Below, in pieces: positions 1 through 11,899 of a stretch of 64,000 nt of DNA. The stretch is from Larix kaempferi. Lineage: Eukaryota > Streptophyta > Pinopsida > Pinales > Pinaceae. Where the stretch lies: positions 22,526,501 through 22,590,500 of the forward strand of contig BSBM01000753.1 in the NCBI GenBank assembly GCA_027924585.1, in the 5' to 3' direction. The notes under the pieces were generated by a model. It had not been told where the DNA came from. It ran no database searches and worked only from the letters and a program-made list of their open reading frames with translations. A program made the position numbers and the translations under genes. Position 1 is the first letter of the stretch. Each line of letters opens with the position of its first letter.

Positions 1-526
1 AAGATTTCATCTATTTAAATTTTAAACAAATGAATTTTTCATATTTATTACCGATTTTATGCCTTCAATTAGAAAACATGGTTCAAATCTATCGACATAT
101 TTAGTGTCCGACTGCGATCTATCTTATTTTTATCCTAAATTTTCAAAAATCTAAAAAGTTAAAGACAAATTCATATACACGTAGTTTTAATACAAACTCA
201 CCGTCTTATTATGTAGTGTAAAATTCCGTACTTTTTCTAGGCCTAATTGAGTAACGTTTGGATATTTTGTGAGATGTGCTCAGTGGCACACGTGTCTGCC
301 CAGCATTCAAAATATACGACTTGTTTCTCCATCTTGACTTTGGCCCTAATAATTGTAGAGATATTCCAGGGTGCACTGCTTTTGGCCCTAATCTCCTTTA
401 CAAGCTTTCCAGGCCTCCTTTCCAAGCTATCCAGGCCTCCCGTGTAGAGAATGCCCAATCTAATTCTCCTAGATTTCCCACAGAAGAGGTTGGGCACTGT
501 AGTGTGTATTCTGGTCTGATGTTACG
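1..526. other. upstream flank of the hydrolase gene
   Basis: No protein family could be recognised in either strand. The short frames here overlap on opposite strands and look like chance. The last few hundred bases should hold the promoter and 5' leader of the hydrolase gene that starts at 527. AAAATATA near 309-316 is only a weak TATA-like candidate. Confidence 0.4.
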
Positions 527-2683
527 ATGGTGTTGCAATGGAGTAGAATTGTTACGCTCGGTGTCATGCTGCTCCTCGTTTCAATTCATGTACAGGTAAT
601 CCAAAGCCAAAACTTCAGTAGCCTCTTCTGTTTTTTTTGTTTTGTTTTAGAATTTACTATTTGCAGGAGAGCAATAATGGAGTCTCTTGATGAGGAAATC
701 TGAGCTTTTGTCTCCCAAATGATCAGGACGGAGAAGGAAGACAGCAGCACTTTGTGTTGATTCATGGACTTGGGCATGGAGCCTGGTGTTGGTATAAAAT
801 TGTCACTCTGCTTAAGCAGAAGGGGCACAGAGTGGCTGCCCTGGATCTCACCTCCAATGGGATAAACAGGGAAGCCTCTACAGAGCAAGTCAATTCAATT
901 GCACACTATGCAGAGCCACTGTTACAATATATCAGCAACCTCTGCAATGATGAGAAGGTAGTTGGATTCTAACCTGTAATTTGTAGGTTTGCGAATAGTG
1001 ATTATAAACCAAAACTGATGACAGGCGTATGAAGATCCCATATTGGACGTTTTTATGATGTTTCTCTTTATTGTTCTCATGGTGTCCTTACTATAAAAGT
1101 TATGCAAGCATTTGATGCTGTTTTAGACTTTTATCCTTTCTATTTTGAGCTGGCAAAGCTCAGGGCTCAAACATAGTTCCATAGGGATTTGTGTTTCTCA
1201 CTGTGGCTTGGAAAGTCTGCAAAATAACTCTCTCAAGAGGCTTCTCATTGCATTGTGTTTCATATGTAGAGAACAAAATATGCTCAACCTTTTGTTATGC
1301 TATGGATGAAATTGCAGTTGAATAGCACAGGAGGGCCTGTTAGCAAGGAGGCAAATTCAAACATGCCATGTTATTAGGGTGAAATGGCCTGTGTGGAACT
1401 GCCAAGCCACAGAGAGAATGTGGGCAGTTAAAAATTGAGGAATCGGGCTTTGAGGCCCGGGTCTCACCAGTTCAAAACCAAAATTTGAACAGCATTTTAT
1501 TTTTCTCTGGTTGCACCGAGGAGGTGTTGCTGGGTTGGGATAGCCAACACTTCCAAGTTAATTAAGATGTTAAGACCGTTTGGGACCTGGACTCGAGCTA
1601 AAAGGGTTTGTACTTGGACTTAAACTAAAACGGTTGTTACTTACAGAAGGTTTCGGATCGAAGACCTTAGATAAGACATCTGAGGACCCGCTTCATTAAG
1701 TTGAAAAAATACTCGAAAACTTCTATTATACATAAATTGGCCTTTGAGAAGCATTCATAGGGCTTTTCCAGTGATATTATTCTTGATTTTTATCTTGGGC
1801 TTTGAAGGGCACTGAAGTCTTTGGATTAAATGTGTGGCAGGTGACTCTTGTAGGTCATAGTTTGGCTGGATGCCCATTATCATATGCGATGGAGATGTAT
1901 CCAACCAAGATCTCCAAGGCAATTTTCATAGCTGCATTTACTCCTCGAAACAATCAGAGCTTCCTTAGCTCTGCCAATCCGAAGGTGTGATGCAGACTTT
2001 TCTTTCTTTTAAACCTCATACTTTATCAGTAAAAGGGATGGATGTACTTGGGGTTTGCCAGACCCCTTTGAATTATGATATGAATTGTATTGAAGTTATA
2101 TGGTGTGTGCAGACTTTCCCGAGGCTGGTGGAAAATGGAATCGTAGTACTCAATATGAAAGAAGATTCAGAGCTACCCACATCTGCTTCACTGGTTCTTC
2201 ACCATGTCAAGTTCTATCTCTACAACGAGAGCCCCGAAGAGGTATTTACGCCTTGAATTTCTCTCTACTGGATTCCAACATACTGCTGTGTGCTGTTATT
2301 GTATTCATGTGTGGGATGTGCTTCTTGGAATTGTTTTTGTAGCTTTTCTTCCGTTTTCCATTCCTTTTACTGAGGAATAGTTTGTTTCTGCCCGGTCTTA
2401 CCTATTACTACAGGACGCGACTCTTGCACGATCCGTTCTAACTCCAACCCCATTTCCAGTCTCGGTGGAGATCCTGAAGCTGTCCGAGGAGAAGTATGGA
2501 AGTATCAGAAGATTTTATGTCATGTTAATGAAGGACAGATTGTTCCCTCCAGAGTACCAGGAATACACCATAACACAGAATCCTCCAGAGAAGGTAGTCA
2601 AAATGCATGCCAGCGACCATTCTCCCTTCTTCTCACAGCCTCATCAGCTCTGCAATCTACTCACTCATATTGCGACTCTATGA
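527..2683 (+). CDS. methylesterase-like alpha/beta hydrolase, five exons, predicted secreted
   Basis: Exons inferred from GT-AG borders: 527-595, 727-957, 1841-1984, 2113-2241 and 2414-2683, all joining in phase 0, giving about 280 residues. The product resembles the plant MES / SABP2 / hydroxynitrile-lyase-like family, which hydrolyses methyl esters of hormones and related small esters. Visible family landmarks are IHGLGHGAWCWYK with the oxyanion-hole HG, the nucleophile elbow GHSLAG in exon 3, an acidic residue in MLMKDRLFPPEYQ and the catalytic His in ASDHSPF in exon 5. Exon 1 encodes 23 residues with a charged start and a hydrophobic core (LGVMLLLVSI), so entry to the secretory pathway is predicted, whereas many family members are cytosolic. 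The first exon was chosen because exon 2 has an in-frame stop at 691-693 and no ATG after it. No frameshift was seen, so the gene may be functional. Exon 4 (LVENGIVVLNMKEDSELP) is the least conserved part. Substrate cannot be read from sequence. Confidence 0.8.
958..1840 (+). other. large second intron of the hydrolase gene
   Basis: This 883-bp intron is bounded by AAG|GTAGTT and GTGTGGCAG|GTGACT. It contains no recognisable coding segment. Near 1440-1480 a GC-rich hairpin-like run is followed by GTTCAAAACC (1470-1479), which matches an RNA polymerase III B-box. This suggests a decayed tRNA-derived SINE, but no convincing A-box was found at the expected spacing. Confidence 0.6.
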
Positions 2684-3479
2684 AGAATGCAGGGGAGAGT
2701 ATTGATGGCAATGAAGTTATTCGATAACTTTCAATTACCTTGCGTGCTCGGAATATTTCTAAAACCTTTCAAATCAGCGTGTCAAGTAATTCCTGAATAA
2801 GTACGGACTTACATTTAATTTCTACTTAAGCTCTAATTAATGTTGTGTTTTGTATCGATTTGAACAGTTTTTATTTTTTATTTTTTATAAATAAATATGA
2901 TGGTGTCTTCCCTCGTTAGGTCAATATTACTCTCGGATATCAACTTGAGCTTTAATGCCGATATTATATTATGAATGAAGCAATAACTTAGACAATTTCA
3001 ATATTATAATATGAATGAAGGAGTTTGCATAAATAATTTACATCAAGGATTTAAGAAGGAATTTGTTTATTGGCTAATAATAATAACATATCTTTTTTAA
3101 GACGAATTGTATTTTCTAACAACCTGAAAAGTTCTAAAATCAATTAAAGAATCTACATCATAAATATTATATTATGGAGAAAGGAATTTGTATAAATAAA
3201 TCATCTAAGGATTTAATGATACTAATTATGCTTGTTTTCCCATCTCGAGAAGCGTACCATTTAAATAATAATGCCCAGCTCGAAGGAAGATCCCAACCTT
3301 GAGCAGTGCAACCATTTTTTTAGAAGATTCAAATTTTGAGCACTGTGCAGCCCAACCTTCGAGGGTGCCTGGCAAATTCAACGAGTAGATTGACCACCAA
3401 ACTTAACCCAAAGACATTCCATACTTGTGTTTCAAAATATTATTTTTTATTGCACATGAAGAATTGGTCAAGCTTTCTC
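2684..3479. other. 3' flank of the hydrolase gene, no gene seen
   Basis: AT-rich sequence. A canonical AATAAA at 2890-2895, about 207 bp after the stop codon, is the best candidate polyadenylation signal for the hydrolase transcript. No other coding or structured element was recognised before the satellite array. Confidence 0.4.
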
Positions 3480-4318
3480 TACTCTTGTACAAATCTATAA
3501 ATCTCTTCTATGATAAAAATTATAATATTATATAAATATCTTTTCTATCATAAAAAAATTATAATATTGTATAAATATTTTTTATATGATAATGTTTTTC
3601 TATAATATTATATAGATATCTCTTTTATGATAAAAATTTATAATATTATATAAATATTTTTTCTATGACAAAAAGAAATTATAATATTATATAAATATCT
3701 CTTCTATGATAAATTTTTTTATAATATTATATAAATATTTGATAAAAAAAATTTATAATATTATATAACTATCTGAGAAAAATAATTATAATATTATATA
3801 AATATATCTTTTGTAATAAAAAAATTATAATATTATATAAATATAAGAAAATTATAATATTATATAAATATCTCTTCTACGATAAAAAAAATTATAATAT
3901 TATATAAATATATTTTTTATGATAAAAAGATTTATAATATTATATAAATATCTCTTCTATAATAAAACAATTTATAATAATATATAAATATCTCTTTTAT
4001 GATAATTTTTTTTATAATATTATATCAATATCTCTTTCTCTTTATGTAATAAAAAAATTATAATATTATATAGATTCCAAAAAATTATAATATTATATAA
4101 ATATCTCTTCTATGATAAAAAAATATAATATTATATAAATATATCTTTTATGATAAAAAGATTTATAATATTATATAAATATCTCTTCTATAATAAAAAT
4201 TTTTATAATAATATATAAATATCTCTTTTATGATAATTTTTTTATAATATTATATCAATATCTCTTCTATGATTAAAAAAATTATAATATTATATAAATA
4301 TCTCTTCTATAATAAACA
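3480..4318. repeat. AT-rich satellite array 1, ~39-bp monomer
   Basis: About twenty head-to-tail copies of a 36-42 bp monomer. Its core is the perfect 12-bp palindrome TATAATATTATA, followed by TAAATATCTCTTCTATGATA and an A- or T-run. Variants (tatatctttt, a shortened 'tatagattcc' unit, 'aataatatataaat') recur in the same order at about 3830-4040 and 4060-4315. The array therefore has a higher-order repeat of about 230-260 bp on top of the monomer. The same monomer reappears at 10484-11262. Confidence 0.9.
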
Positions 4319-7300
4319 AGTGAAATAGCAGATGCTGCTTATACCTGCCTCTAAGAAAGATTTAAATTTCATTTATAAAAGTTTAGTAAATATATTTAAG
4401 TTTTCAATGTAAATATACCTATCGTTGGTGTAACCACTATATGTATTTTTTGTAATGTGGTATTTTAAAAAAGTTTAGATGTTAAAATATGTAAATGTAT
4501 TTTTTCAACTATATTTATTATAATTAAATTATATAATTTTAATAACTAATATTTGTCATTTAAATTCTATTAACTTTTCTCATTTTTTTAAAATATATAA
4601 AAAAATCAATTTTGTAATATATAAAAAATTTAATCTTGTAATAAGATTTGGTGACATTCTTAGGTGTTTTATCATAGGAAGTGATTTTGACTTTTGCCTT
4701 TCTTCATTTAAGTAATGAATATTACATTTACAATGAATATGGGTGCTCCAATGACTTATATATTATTGATCATTGCAAATAGTCGGAGAGACCTACAAAG
4801 AACTTGTTCAACAGTATCGAAGCCCATTTACCCTGCTCTATTTTGAGCTCATACAATGATGCTTTCTTTATTTTTGAGGTGAAAAGGATTGTTGGTCATC
4901 GTAAAGGTAGGCATAGGTGGTTGGAGCATTTATAACAAAGGTTCAGTAAGTGAGGTGTGTAGCAAAAGGTTGGTAAAACTACAAGTACTTCTAATTTTAT
5001 TTTTCCATTGTAAGTAATATTCATATTAAATCTGATGATGAAAAAGAAACTCTACAACTACAACGGACATATATATATATTTTGTTGTTTGAATGATTCT
5101 AAGTATTGTGATAAAAAAAAGTGCATGAAAAGATTGAAGTATGGATTGAGCGAGCTAAGAGTTGTGGAAGCCAACTAATGTTTTCACACAACTTTTAGCT
5201 ACACGGATTGGACATTGACAATTTATTATAGTAATATATAGTAATAGTTTGAATCCTCCACAATCAACTAATGCCGCTAATTAGTACCCCTTGAGGTTAA
5301 TAACTATTCAATTATAGAATCCGGAGAGGGCAGCATTATTATCAAATGTTTTCTTGGATAAGGCGCCGATATTCTGCTATATAATTATATTATAATTCTT
5401 GGCGTTATATATCTTTCAATAATGGTGGCGGTGCATTCCATCGCAATTCACAATCTTATCTTTCAGTTCTTGGCACGAATGTGCTTGATTGTTGGGGCGT
5501 GTATGGCCTGTAGGAAGACCAACTGTCTCAACTGAATTTGAACAATTCCACTTCACGTACAGCCTCAGATAGAATGTTCACAGAATTTTGCACTGATCCA
5601 CAGCTCCTACGCATCCACAGGTGGAGCTCTTTCTCTGGCTTCCATTTGCATTGATCCACAGTTCCTATGCATCAAATTCGAGTTCATGACCTTCACGATC
5701 AGTGTATGCTCTGTGGTTTTGGGCTACAGCTTGTCCACCTTCACGAACACGGGAAAATCAAAGCTCCCACATGCCAGATCAATGAGGAGTTAACTTCTGC
5801 ATAATTGCTCCTTGTTTTCAGTCTCTGGTCCAACAAGAGTCTCCAAAATATGGCATATGATAGTGTCACTTCCTTATTTCCTTTTCTAGCTAGGATGTGC
5901 AGTTTGAAGAGTGCAGCTCACGTACGGTGAGGTCGCAGCTTCATTCACGGAGAGATATGTATCTCACTGTAGAATCTCAGGTCTCAAAAATAGCAAAGGG
6001 TGGATGTGCTTGTAGCTTCATTCACACTCTGATATGTATCTCACTCCCACGCCTCATCCAACAGTCATCGAGTGATACAAACCAAGAGTTAGCTCACATT
6101 ATGGAAAGAGACAGCTCAAAATATGAGTCTTCACCAGTGCAACACACTGTGAATGGAAGAGGAGAGAGCTCACACCAGCAAGGAGCAATAACTTCACATA
6201 CCAACAATTTGGTGGAGAAGAGATACTGGTTACAACACGCAGAGGACATAAATTAGAGTTTAGTCGCATCACTTGGTAGAGTGTGTTTGCAACAATAGTG
6301 AGAGGATAGGATAGTCTTCAAAGAGGACTTCATATCATCCACAACAATATTTAAACTTCACACTCAACACAAAAACCAAAGAATGGCACATGTAATCAGC
6401 TTGCATACATCATGTAGAGAGTTTCCACACTGATGAATGCATCGGCTCATTGATACGACACATTTTACACACTAGTATTCTATCTTCCTGAAGAGTTCCT
6501 TCACATCTCTATGAGTGCCTTCGCAGAAATGAGATCACAGCTCACGGAGCATAGAGGAGTGTTGCCAGAAATAAATGGAGAAATACTTATAGAACCGAAT
6601 GTAGGAGTGCAGGACCACGTTACAGGATAACAGCGTTGCATCAATATTTTCCATGATGAGAGTCTTTACCACAGATTTCACTAAAGGATTTCACCAACGC
6701 TTCACCATATGATACAAGAATACGAAAATGAGCAGTCTTCAAGTTACGCAGCAGGTTGGAGAAAGCAACCTTTAAGCAACAGATTTCTTGTCGTATTTAT
6801 CTATGATAGTAGAGCAGTTTCTGTTGAACGCTATTCTCGTGAAGGGTAACAATTTGGTGGTGTCTGGTCTCCAAGCTAGTATCTTCACTTCAACGCTAGT
6901 CTTCTCCTTCACGCAGTCAAGGGAGGAGAGGTCACACCTTACATTGAGTGGTCGCAACTCATCAAAGATGATGCAATAGCTGCTCCATATCTTTCAAAGA
7001 GACTCTCTAAGAGCAGTCTATGCACAGTAAATGATAGAAGGAAAAATTCAAGAGCGACTTCCTTCTCGTTCCTTCTCCAACGAGGAGAGAGATATTTGGC
7101 AGCTTACTTCATTGAAATTTGCAATAAATTTGAGATAACGTGAGACCAACAAAATCAATAATGTTCAACGATATATATCTTGGTAGCAATCTTCAATGTG
7201 AACAAGAGAGAGCTCACGATGAAATCTTCATTTCAAGACATTAGCTTCAAATTATGGTCAGTGCTAAAGGGGGCATCCACACCACAAGATTCCACGATCA

Positions 7301-7700
7301 GGCAGCATTCAGAAGCTACCAACACTCTTCTCCCGCGCAACTTTCCTCTTAGCAGGTCTCACACACAGCCAACCTAGCTGTGCAGAAGTGTAAGGGATGC
7401 TCGCTCTAGGAGTAATTCTCCACACAGGTCTCCATTATTAGAGCTCAACGCACCATCAATTTTACAGTCAATTAGCAATAAGATGAGATGGGTTCACCAT
7501 GGTCTCTGCACTGCCTAGGCGATACTGGTGCACAAGAATGTCTCCACAATACAACGATCAAAAGAGTCTTCATGCAAGACCGTCACAATATTAAAAAATG
7601 TGCAGTAGTTATGAAGACACACATTCTCAACATTAATAAAAACAATTAATAAGAACAATTATTATTACCACTAAAGTGCAAATATAAATCTAAATTCTAA
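4319..7700. other. intergenic sequence between satellite and GC-rich block, no gene recognised
   Basis: The longest frame (5897-6256, + strand, 119 codons) has no recognisable domain and lies in a stretch (about 5450-7580) rich in TTCAC, AGCTCAC and CAGCAG words. Two related segments around 5935-5970 and 6015-6050, each with 'gcttcattcac...gatatgtatctcact', suggest internal duplication. This could be an old LTR or other decayed repeat, but no termini or duplication were found. Confidence 0.4.
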
Positions 7701-8550
7701 ATTGTTAAGCATTCAAAATATAAATAAATTAAAATGTAATTTGGAGGTTGAATATCCGAAGGCTACTAAGCCTCACCTCTCCACGCCACGATGTCTCTCC
7801 TCCTCCGAGTCGCGACCTCACCTCTTCTCCACCTGTCGAATCCTCCATTCTCCTTTCTCCCCGGCAGCCCACCACCCAGTTGACCACAGGGAGCCCACGT
7901 GAGCTTGAGCTGCATGCATGCCAAGCGAGATGCATGCACGCCCCTCCCACAGAGGCACCCACTCCATGAAAAAGACACTCAACCTCTGGCACGCCAGTCC
8001 AAGGGATTATTATTTTTTAAGTTTCTGGAAGTATTTTAGTGGACATGAAGCCGATTTGTAGTGGTGATGGAACCTGGGAGCGAAGGAGAGAATGGCGAGC
8101 CGTCGGTCGGTTCGTCCCGTTTACTGAAATATAAGGGCTAACATAAGGTTTTTTTTTCTCCGCCACTTCCTGGTTTGTCAACATACTTGGAGGTTTTTAG
8201 GTATCTATTCGTGATTCCTGTGTCACTATACAGTAATGTAACGCTTGAAAATATGAAAACAAATGTTGAGCCTGTAAATTTTCGATGAAGAATAACTACT
8301 TTGCTGCTGCAGCTATATTGTTTTACCTCCTTGATAGGAATTTCTGTGATAAATTTATGCAAACAACTCGAGATCGACCCTTCCTTGAGTAGAGATTCAT
8401 TCTGGAAATTTGTAATACGCCCTAGACGAGTTTGACTTGTAATTTTAGATCCGAGCTCAATCTTAATTCACCGTGGCTTGACTTGTAATTTTAGATCCGA
8501 GCTCAATCTTAATCCTCTTGGTCTGTACGCAACCTTTTCCTTTTCTTCCC
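7701..8550. other. pyrimidine-rich GC block and flank, no gene recognised
   Basis: Roughly 7765-7975 is CT-rich and much more GC-rich than its surroundings, with overlapping open frames on both strands. None shows a known motif. The composition resembles a plant 5' untranslated or promoter region, but no downstream coding exon could be linked to it. Function unknown. Confidence 0.3.
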
Positions 8551-8965
8551 TGAGATTTAACTCTCTGTATGCACAACGTGATTATTTAATTCAGTATGCT
8601 TCTTGTTTAATTCCAGAGATGTGTACTCTGTATGGATAGCGTGATTATTTAATCCATTATTAATTCCTGAGATCTGTACTCTGTATGATCAGCGTGATTA
8701 TTTAACTCGACATGCTTCTTGTTCAATTCCTGAGATCTGAATTCTTGTAGGGATAGCTTGATTGTTTATTTCGATATGTTGCTTGTTTAAATTCTGATAT
8801 CTGGATTCCAGAATGGATGGCGTGATCCTTTATTTCTGTATACTTTTTGCTTAAATTCCTGAAGATCTATATACCTGTAAGAACAACGTGATTCTTTCTT
8901 TAAATCCGATATGCTTCCTATTTTAAATTTCTGAGATCTGAATCTCGATTTGAGTAATCAAAATT
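8551..8965. repeat. degenerate ~63-bp minisatellite
   Basis: About six to seven diverged tandem copies. Each carries the ordered words 'cctgagatctg', 'ctctgtatggatagcgtgattatttaat' and 'tatgcttcttgtttaattc'. Spacing between successive 'gtgatt' words is about 60-70 bp. Copies diverge progressively towards the right end. No protein product is implied. Confidence 0.75.
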
Positions 8966-9739
8966 ATCTCCAATTCAAGAGCTATCTCTCGATTTCCTTT
9001 CTGGGTTCTAGATTTATTCATGAGAGCCACGAGAGCCCATTCTGACCCTGTACTCTTGGGTCACAATACCTCAGTCCTGAGACTGGAATTGTTACATCAT
9101 TACGACCAGAGACCTAGAACCTGGAAGACATGGAAAATCTTAGACTCCAGGCACCGACAATCTGGAGATATATCCAGCTCTGGACTTAAGGGCTTCTGCA
9201 GATGCTGGGCAAAGTCCGTAATTATATCTCTGTCGAGCTTGATAGTTTCATTATGATATGGACTCGAAGTTACGGTTTAAGTCAATTAAGATCCATGGAT
9301 TCAACTTATAAATTCGATCCTGCATTATAATGATCTAGAAGTTGTTAATGCCGTGTGGCATGGATGTGTGAGTTGCATTTTAATTAAGTATTATTTAAAT
9401 AGTGAATCGGAAGTTCCACTACTCATTATATTCATTTTTACAGGAAGTTAATCATTAGTGATTTTCTATTTAGGAAAATATTATAACTAGATCATTTTAT
9501 TCTGACTAATTTCCATTTATATATTTTCAGTTTTGTGGGATTATTAAATGTTTATGTTTAATTTAATTCATATTTATTTACGAAGTAGAATGGTTATTTT
9601 CCTTTATTTTAAAAAAGAAATTTATTTCGGTTAAAAAAGAAATTTATTTCGGTTATCAGTTGTACCTCATGTAGAATATAATAATATTTTACAGTACTTA
9701 TCAGCTGGAAATAAATTTGTCCGATGATGTAACCATAGA
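8966..9739. other. non-coding flank left of the GC-rich inverted-repeat element
   Basis: One 78-codon frame (9020-9256, +) has no recognisable domain. The rest is AT-rich with short direct repeats such as the doubled 'aagaaatttatttcggtta' near 9620-9655. No gene is called. Confidence 0.35.
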
Positions 9740-10076
9740 TAGCCTCCGCACATGGAGGGAAAAAACGCCCTCGAGCGCGGTCGAGGGCGCCCCTGAGCGC
9801 AATTTTCGCGCATTTCCAGCAGACCCACCTACAGCCTGGGCTTGCCTTCAGGCACCGATGCTCTCTGACGAAATTTGACAGTTAGAGTACAAAACTGACA
9901 GCTGAGGTGATCTCCATTCGCCCACGACTGCTCAAGGCCTGTGGGAACGTCTTTTCATGGCGGACCTTCGTGTAAGCTTCGTCTTTTCATGTGCGCGAAG
10001 GGGAGTTTTTAGCCCCGTTTATGTCACGTAAGGGCGCCCCCCGGGGCACCCTTTTTACCTCCATGTGCGGAGGCTA
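9740..10076. mobile_element. 337-bp GC-rich inverted-repeat (MITE-like) element
   Basis: The ends are perfect 19-bp inverted repeats at 9740-9758 and 10058-10076, beginning TAGCCTCCGCACATGGAGG, with a weaker match continuing inwards. Flanks show AGA at 9737-9739 and 10077-10079. Alternatively the terminal TA itself is the duplicated target, as in Tc1/mariner or Stowaway elements, so the superfamily is unresolved. Just inside the left end a 9-bp stem (9766-9774 with 9781-9789) can form a GC hairpin. There is no coding capacity. The element stands out as a GC island in AT-rich DNA. Confidence 0.8.
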
Positions 10077-10483
10077 AGAGTGGAGTGACCGAGAAGCCAG
10101 ATCATAAACAGGAGTGTTAGGCAAGATGTCAACGTCTAAGGCTTTGTCGAATCACCATGAAGAGATGTCCTTCCAATTACTGATATGTCAAAGCTACGTG
10201 TTGAGTAACGGGTGAGGCAACTTTGCAGAGGTCAGGGTGTGCAGGCAGTGTAATGATTATTTAAAGACACTTGGCATTATAACCTATTTTTATAATTTAT
10301 TATATTTTAAATTAATTTGTTTTATGACAATTATGACAATTATTTTGCATACGAGGGGAAAATAGTCATTTCAATAATTTTAACCAATCATAAAAAAGTA
10401 ATACAAAATTTTTAAAATTTTAAAAAATATTATTCATTTCAAAAAAATCAAATTAATAAACAAAATCGTGTAAACTTTGGAAT
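10077..10483. other. non-coding gap before satellite array 2
   Basis: No coding or structured feature recognised. Sequence becomes AT-rich from about 10280 onward. Confidence 0.35.
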
Positions 10484-11262
10484 ATTATGTAAATATCTCT
10501 TCATTATAATATTATATAGATTCCAAAAAATTATAATATTATATAAATATCTCTTCTATGATAAAAAAAATTATAATATTATATAAATATATCTTTTATG
10601 ATAAAAGATTTATAATATTATATAAATATCTCTTCTATAATAAAAAAAATTATAATAATATATAAATATCTCTTTTATGGTAATTTTTTTATAATATTAT
10701 ATCAATATCTCTTCTAGGATAAAAAAAATTATAATATTATATAAATATCTCTTCTATAATAAAAAAATGATAATATTATGTAAATATCTCTTCTATGATA
10801 AATTGTTTTTTATAATGTTATATAAATATCTCTTCTATGATAAAACATTTATAATATTATATAAATATCTCTTCTATAATAAAAAAATGATAATATTATG
10901 TAAATATCTCTTCTATGATAAATTGTTTTTTATAACGTTATATAAATATCTCTTCTATGATAAAACAATTTATAATATTATATAAATATCTCTTCTATGA
11001 TAAAACATTTATAATATTATATAAATATCTCTTCTATGATAATTTTTTTTATAATATTATATAAATATCTCTTCTATGATAAATCATTTTATAATATTAT
11101 ATAAATATCTCTTCTATGATAAACTTTTTTATAATATTATATAAATATCTCTTCTATGATTAAAAAAATTATAATATTATATAAATATCTCTTATATAAT
11201 AAAACAATTTATAATATTATATAAATATCTCTAATATAAAATTGTATAATATTATACAAATA
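10484..11262. repeat. AT-rich satellite array 2, same monomer as array 1
   Basis: About eighteen to twenty monomers of the TATAATATTATA-type satellite. The first ~260 bp (about 10500-10760) follow the monomer-variant order of 4060-4315 in array 1, including the short 'tatagattcc' unit, so the two arrays share ancestry at the higher-order level. A second, three-monomer period of about 118-120 bp, marked by 'gataatattatgtaaatatc' and 'aaattgttttttataa', repeats at about 10765-10880 and 10885-11000. An open frame at 10767-10985 is only the repeat read in phase (39 bp = 13 codons). Confidence 0.9.
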
Positions 11263-11894
11263 TGTATATTAAAAAAATTACATACAAATATATCTAAATT
11301 TTATTGTTTCATTTTACATTTTCTTAATTATATTATACTTAAATATTATACATTGGTCCATCATCTTCTTCATATCATTTGATATCATGCCAACTAACCT
11401 AGTTCAATAATTGTGTTTATGTAGTTAGGATTTGGCGGTTTTTCAGAGCCAATGCTCTGCCTTGTTTAACTTGAGGATCTCTCATTGCCACCTAGAAAGA
11501 TGTAGATTAAGAATCAACCCTCATTACCTCCTAGATCCTTCAAGCACCAACTAAATACTAGTCTCACGTCTTTCTTATGCACAAATTGCATATCAACCTC
11601 ACATCCCACTCTTATGCATCAATTGCACAATCATTCATTATGGCAGAAATTGTGGATCTCACTCAACCACTTCTTGAGCACAAACACAATCAAGAAAGCC
11701 AAGACCACAACCAACATGTATTCCTCTAGTTGCTTACCAAACAACAAAAATTCCCAATGCTTTAGCTCAATGTGCGCCTTTCCCTTTCTCATTTCAATAG
11801 CACTATGGATGGGGAGAAAGTAGACACCTAAATTTATAACTTTGTGATCCCTTTCCAAGCCCATGCAAGACTTGTTGATGATGCAAAACTATCA
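11263..11894. other. flank left of the Tat element, with a protein-like minus-strand stretch
   Basis: A minus-strand frame at 11631-11864 (77 codons) reads coherently, with a hydrophobic stretch LVVVLAFLIVFVLKK, but no family was recognised. With the gypsy element removed at its CATAC duplication, this stretch is contiguous with 24668-25051, which also has a coherent minus-strand frame (24781-25011). The two may be parts of one decayed sequence. Confidence 0.3.
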
Positions 11895-11899
11895 CATAC
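11895..11899. repeat. target-site duplication CATAC, left copy
   Basis: Five-base duplication matching 24663-24667. It brackets the Tat element and fixes both of its ends. Confidence 0.9.

Noticed and set aside
1470-1479. Possible tRNA gene
   Set aside because: Only a B-box-like word; no acceptor stem, anticodon arm or A-box at correct spacing.
2100-2342. Alternative + strand frame over hydrolase exon 4
   Set aside because: The other frame gives the family-like ending (YNESPEE joined to DATLARSVLTPTPF) and in-phase splice sites, so this frame is a shadow.
5897-6256. 119-codon frame
   Set aside because: No domain, promoter or homologous motif; lies in a low-information stretch with internal duplications.
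7729-7992. Overlapping frames on both strands in the CT-rich block
   Set aside because: High GC lowers stop frequency; no motif supports any frame.
10767-10985. Repetitive 72-codon frame (KYLFYDK repeats)
   Set aside because: Product of the 39-bp satellite monomer, whose length is a multiple of three.
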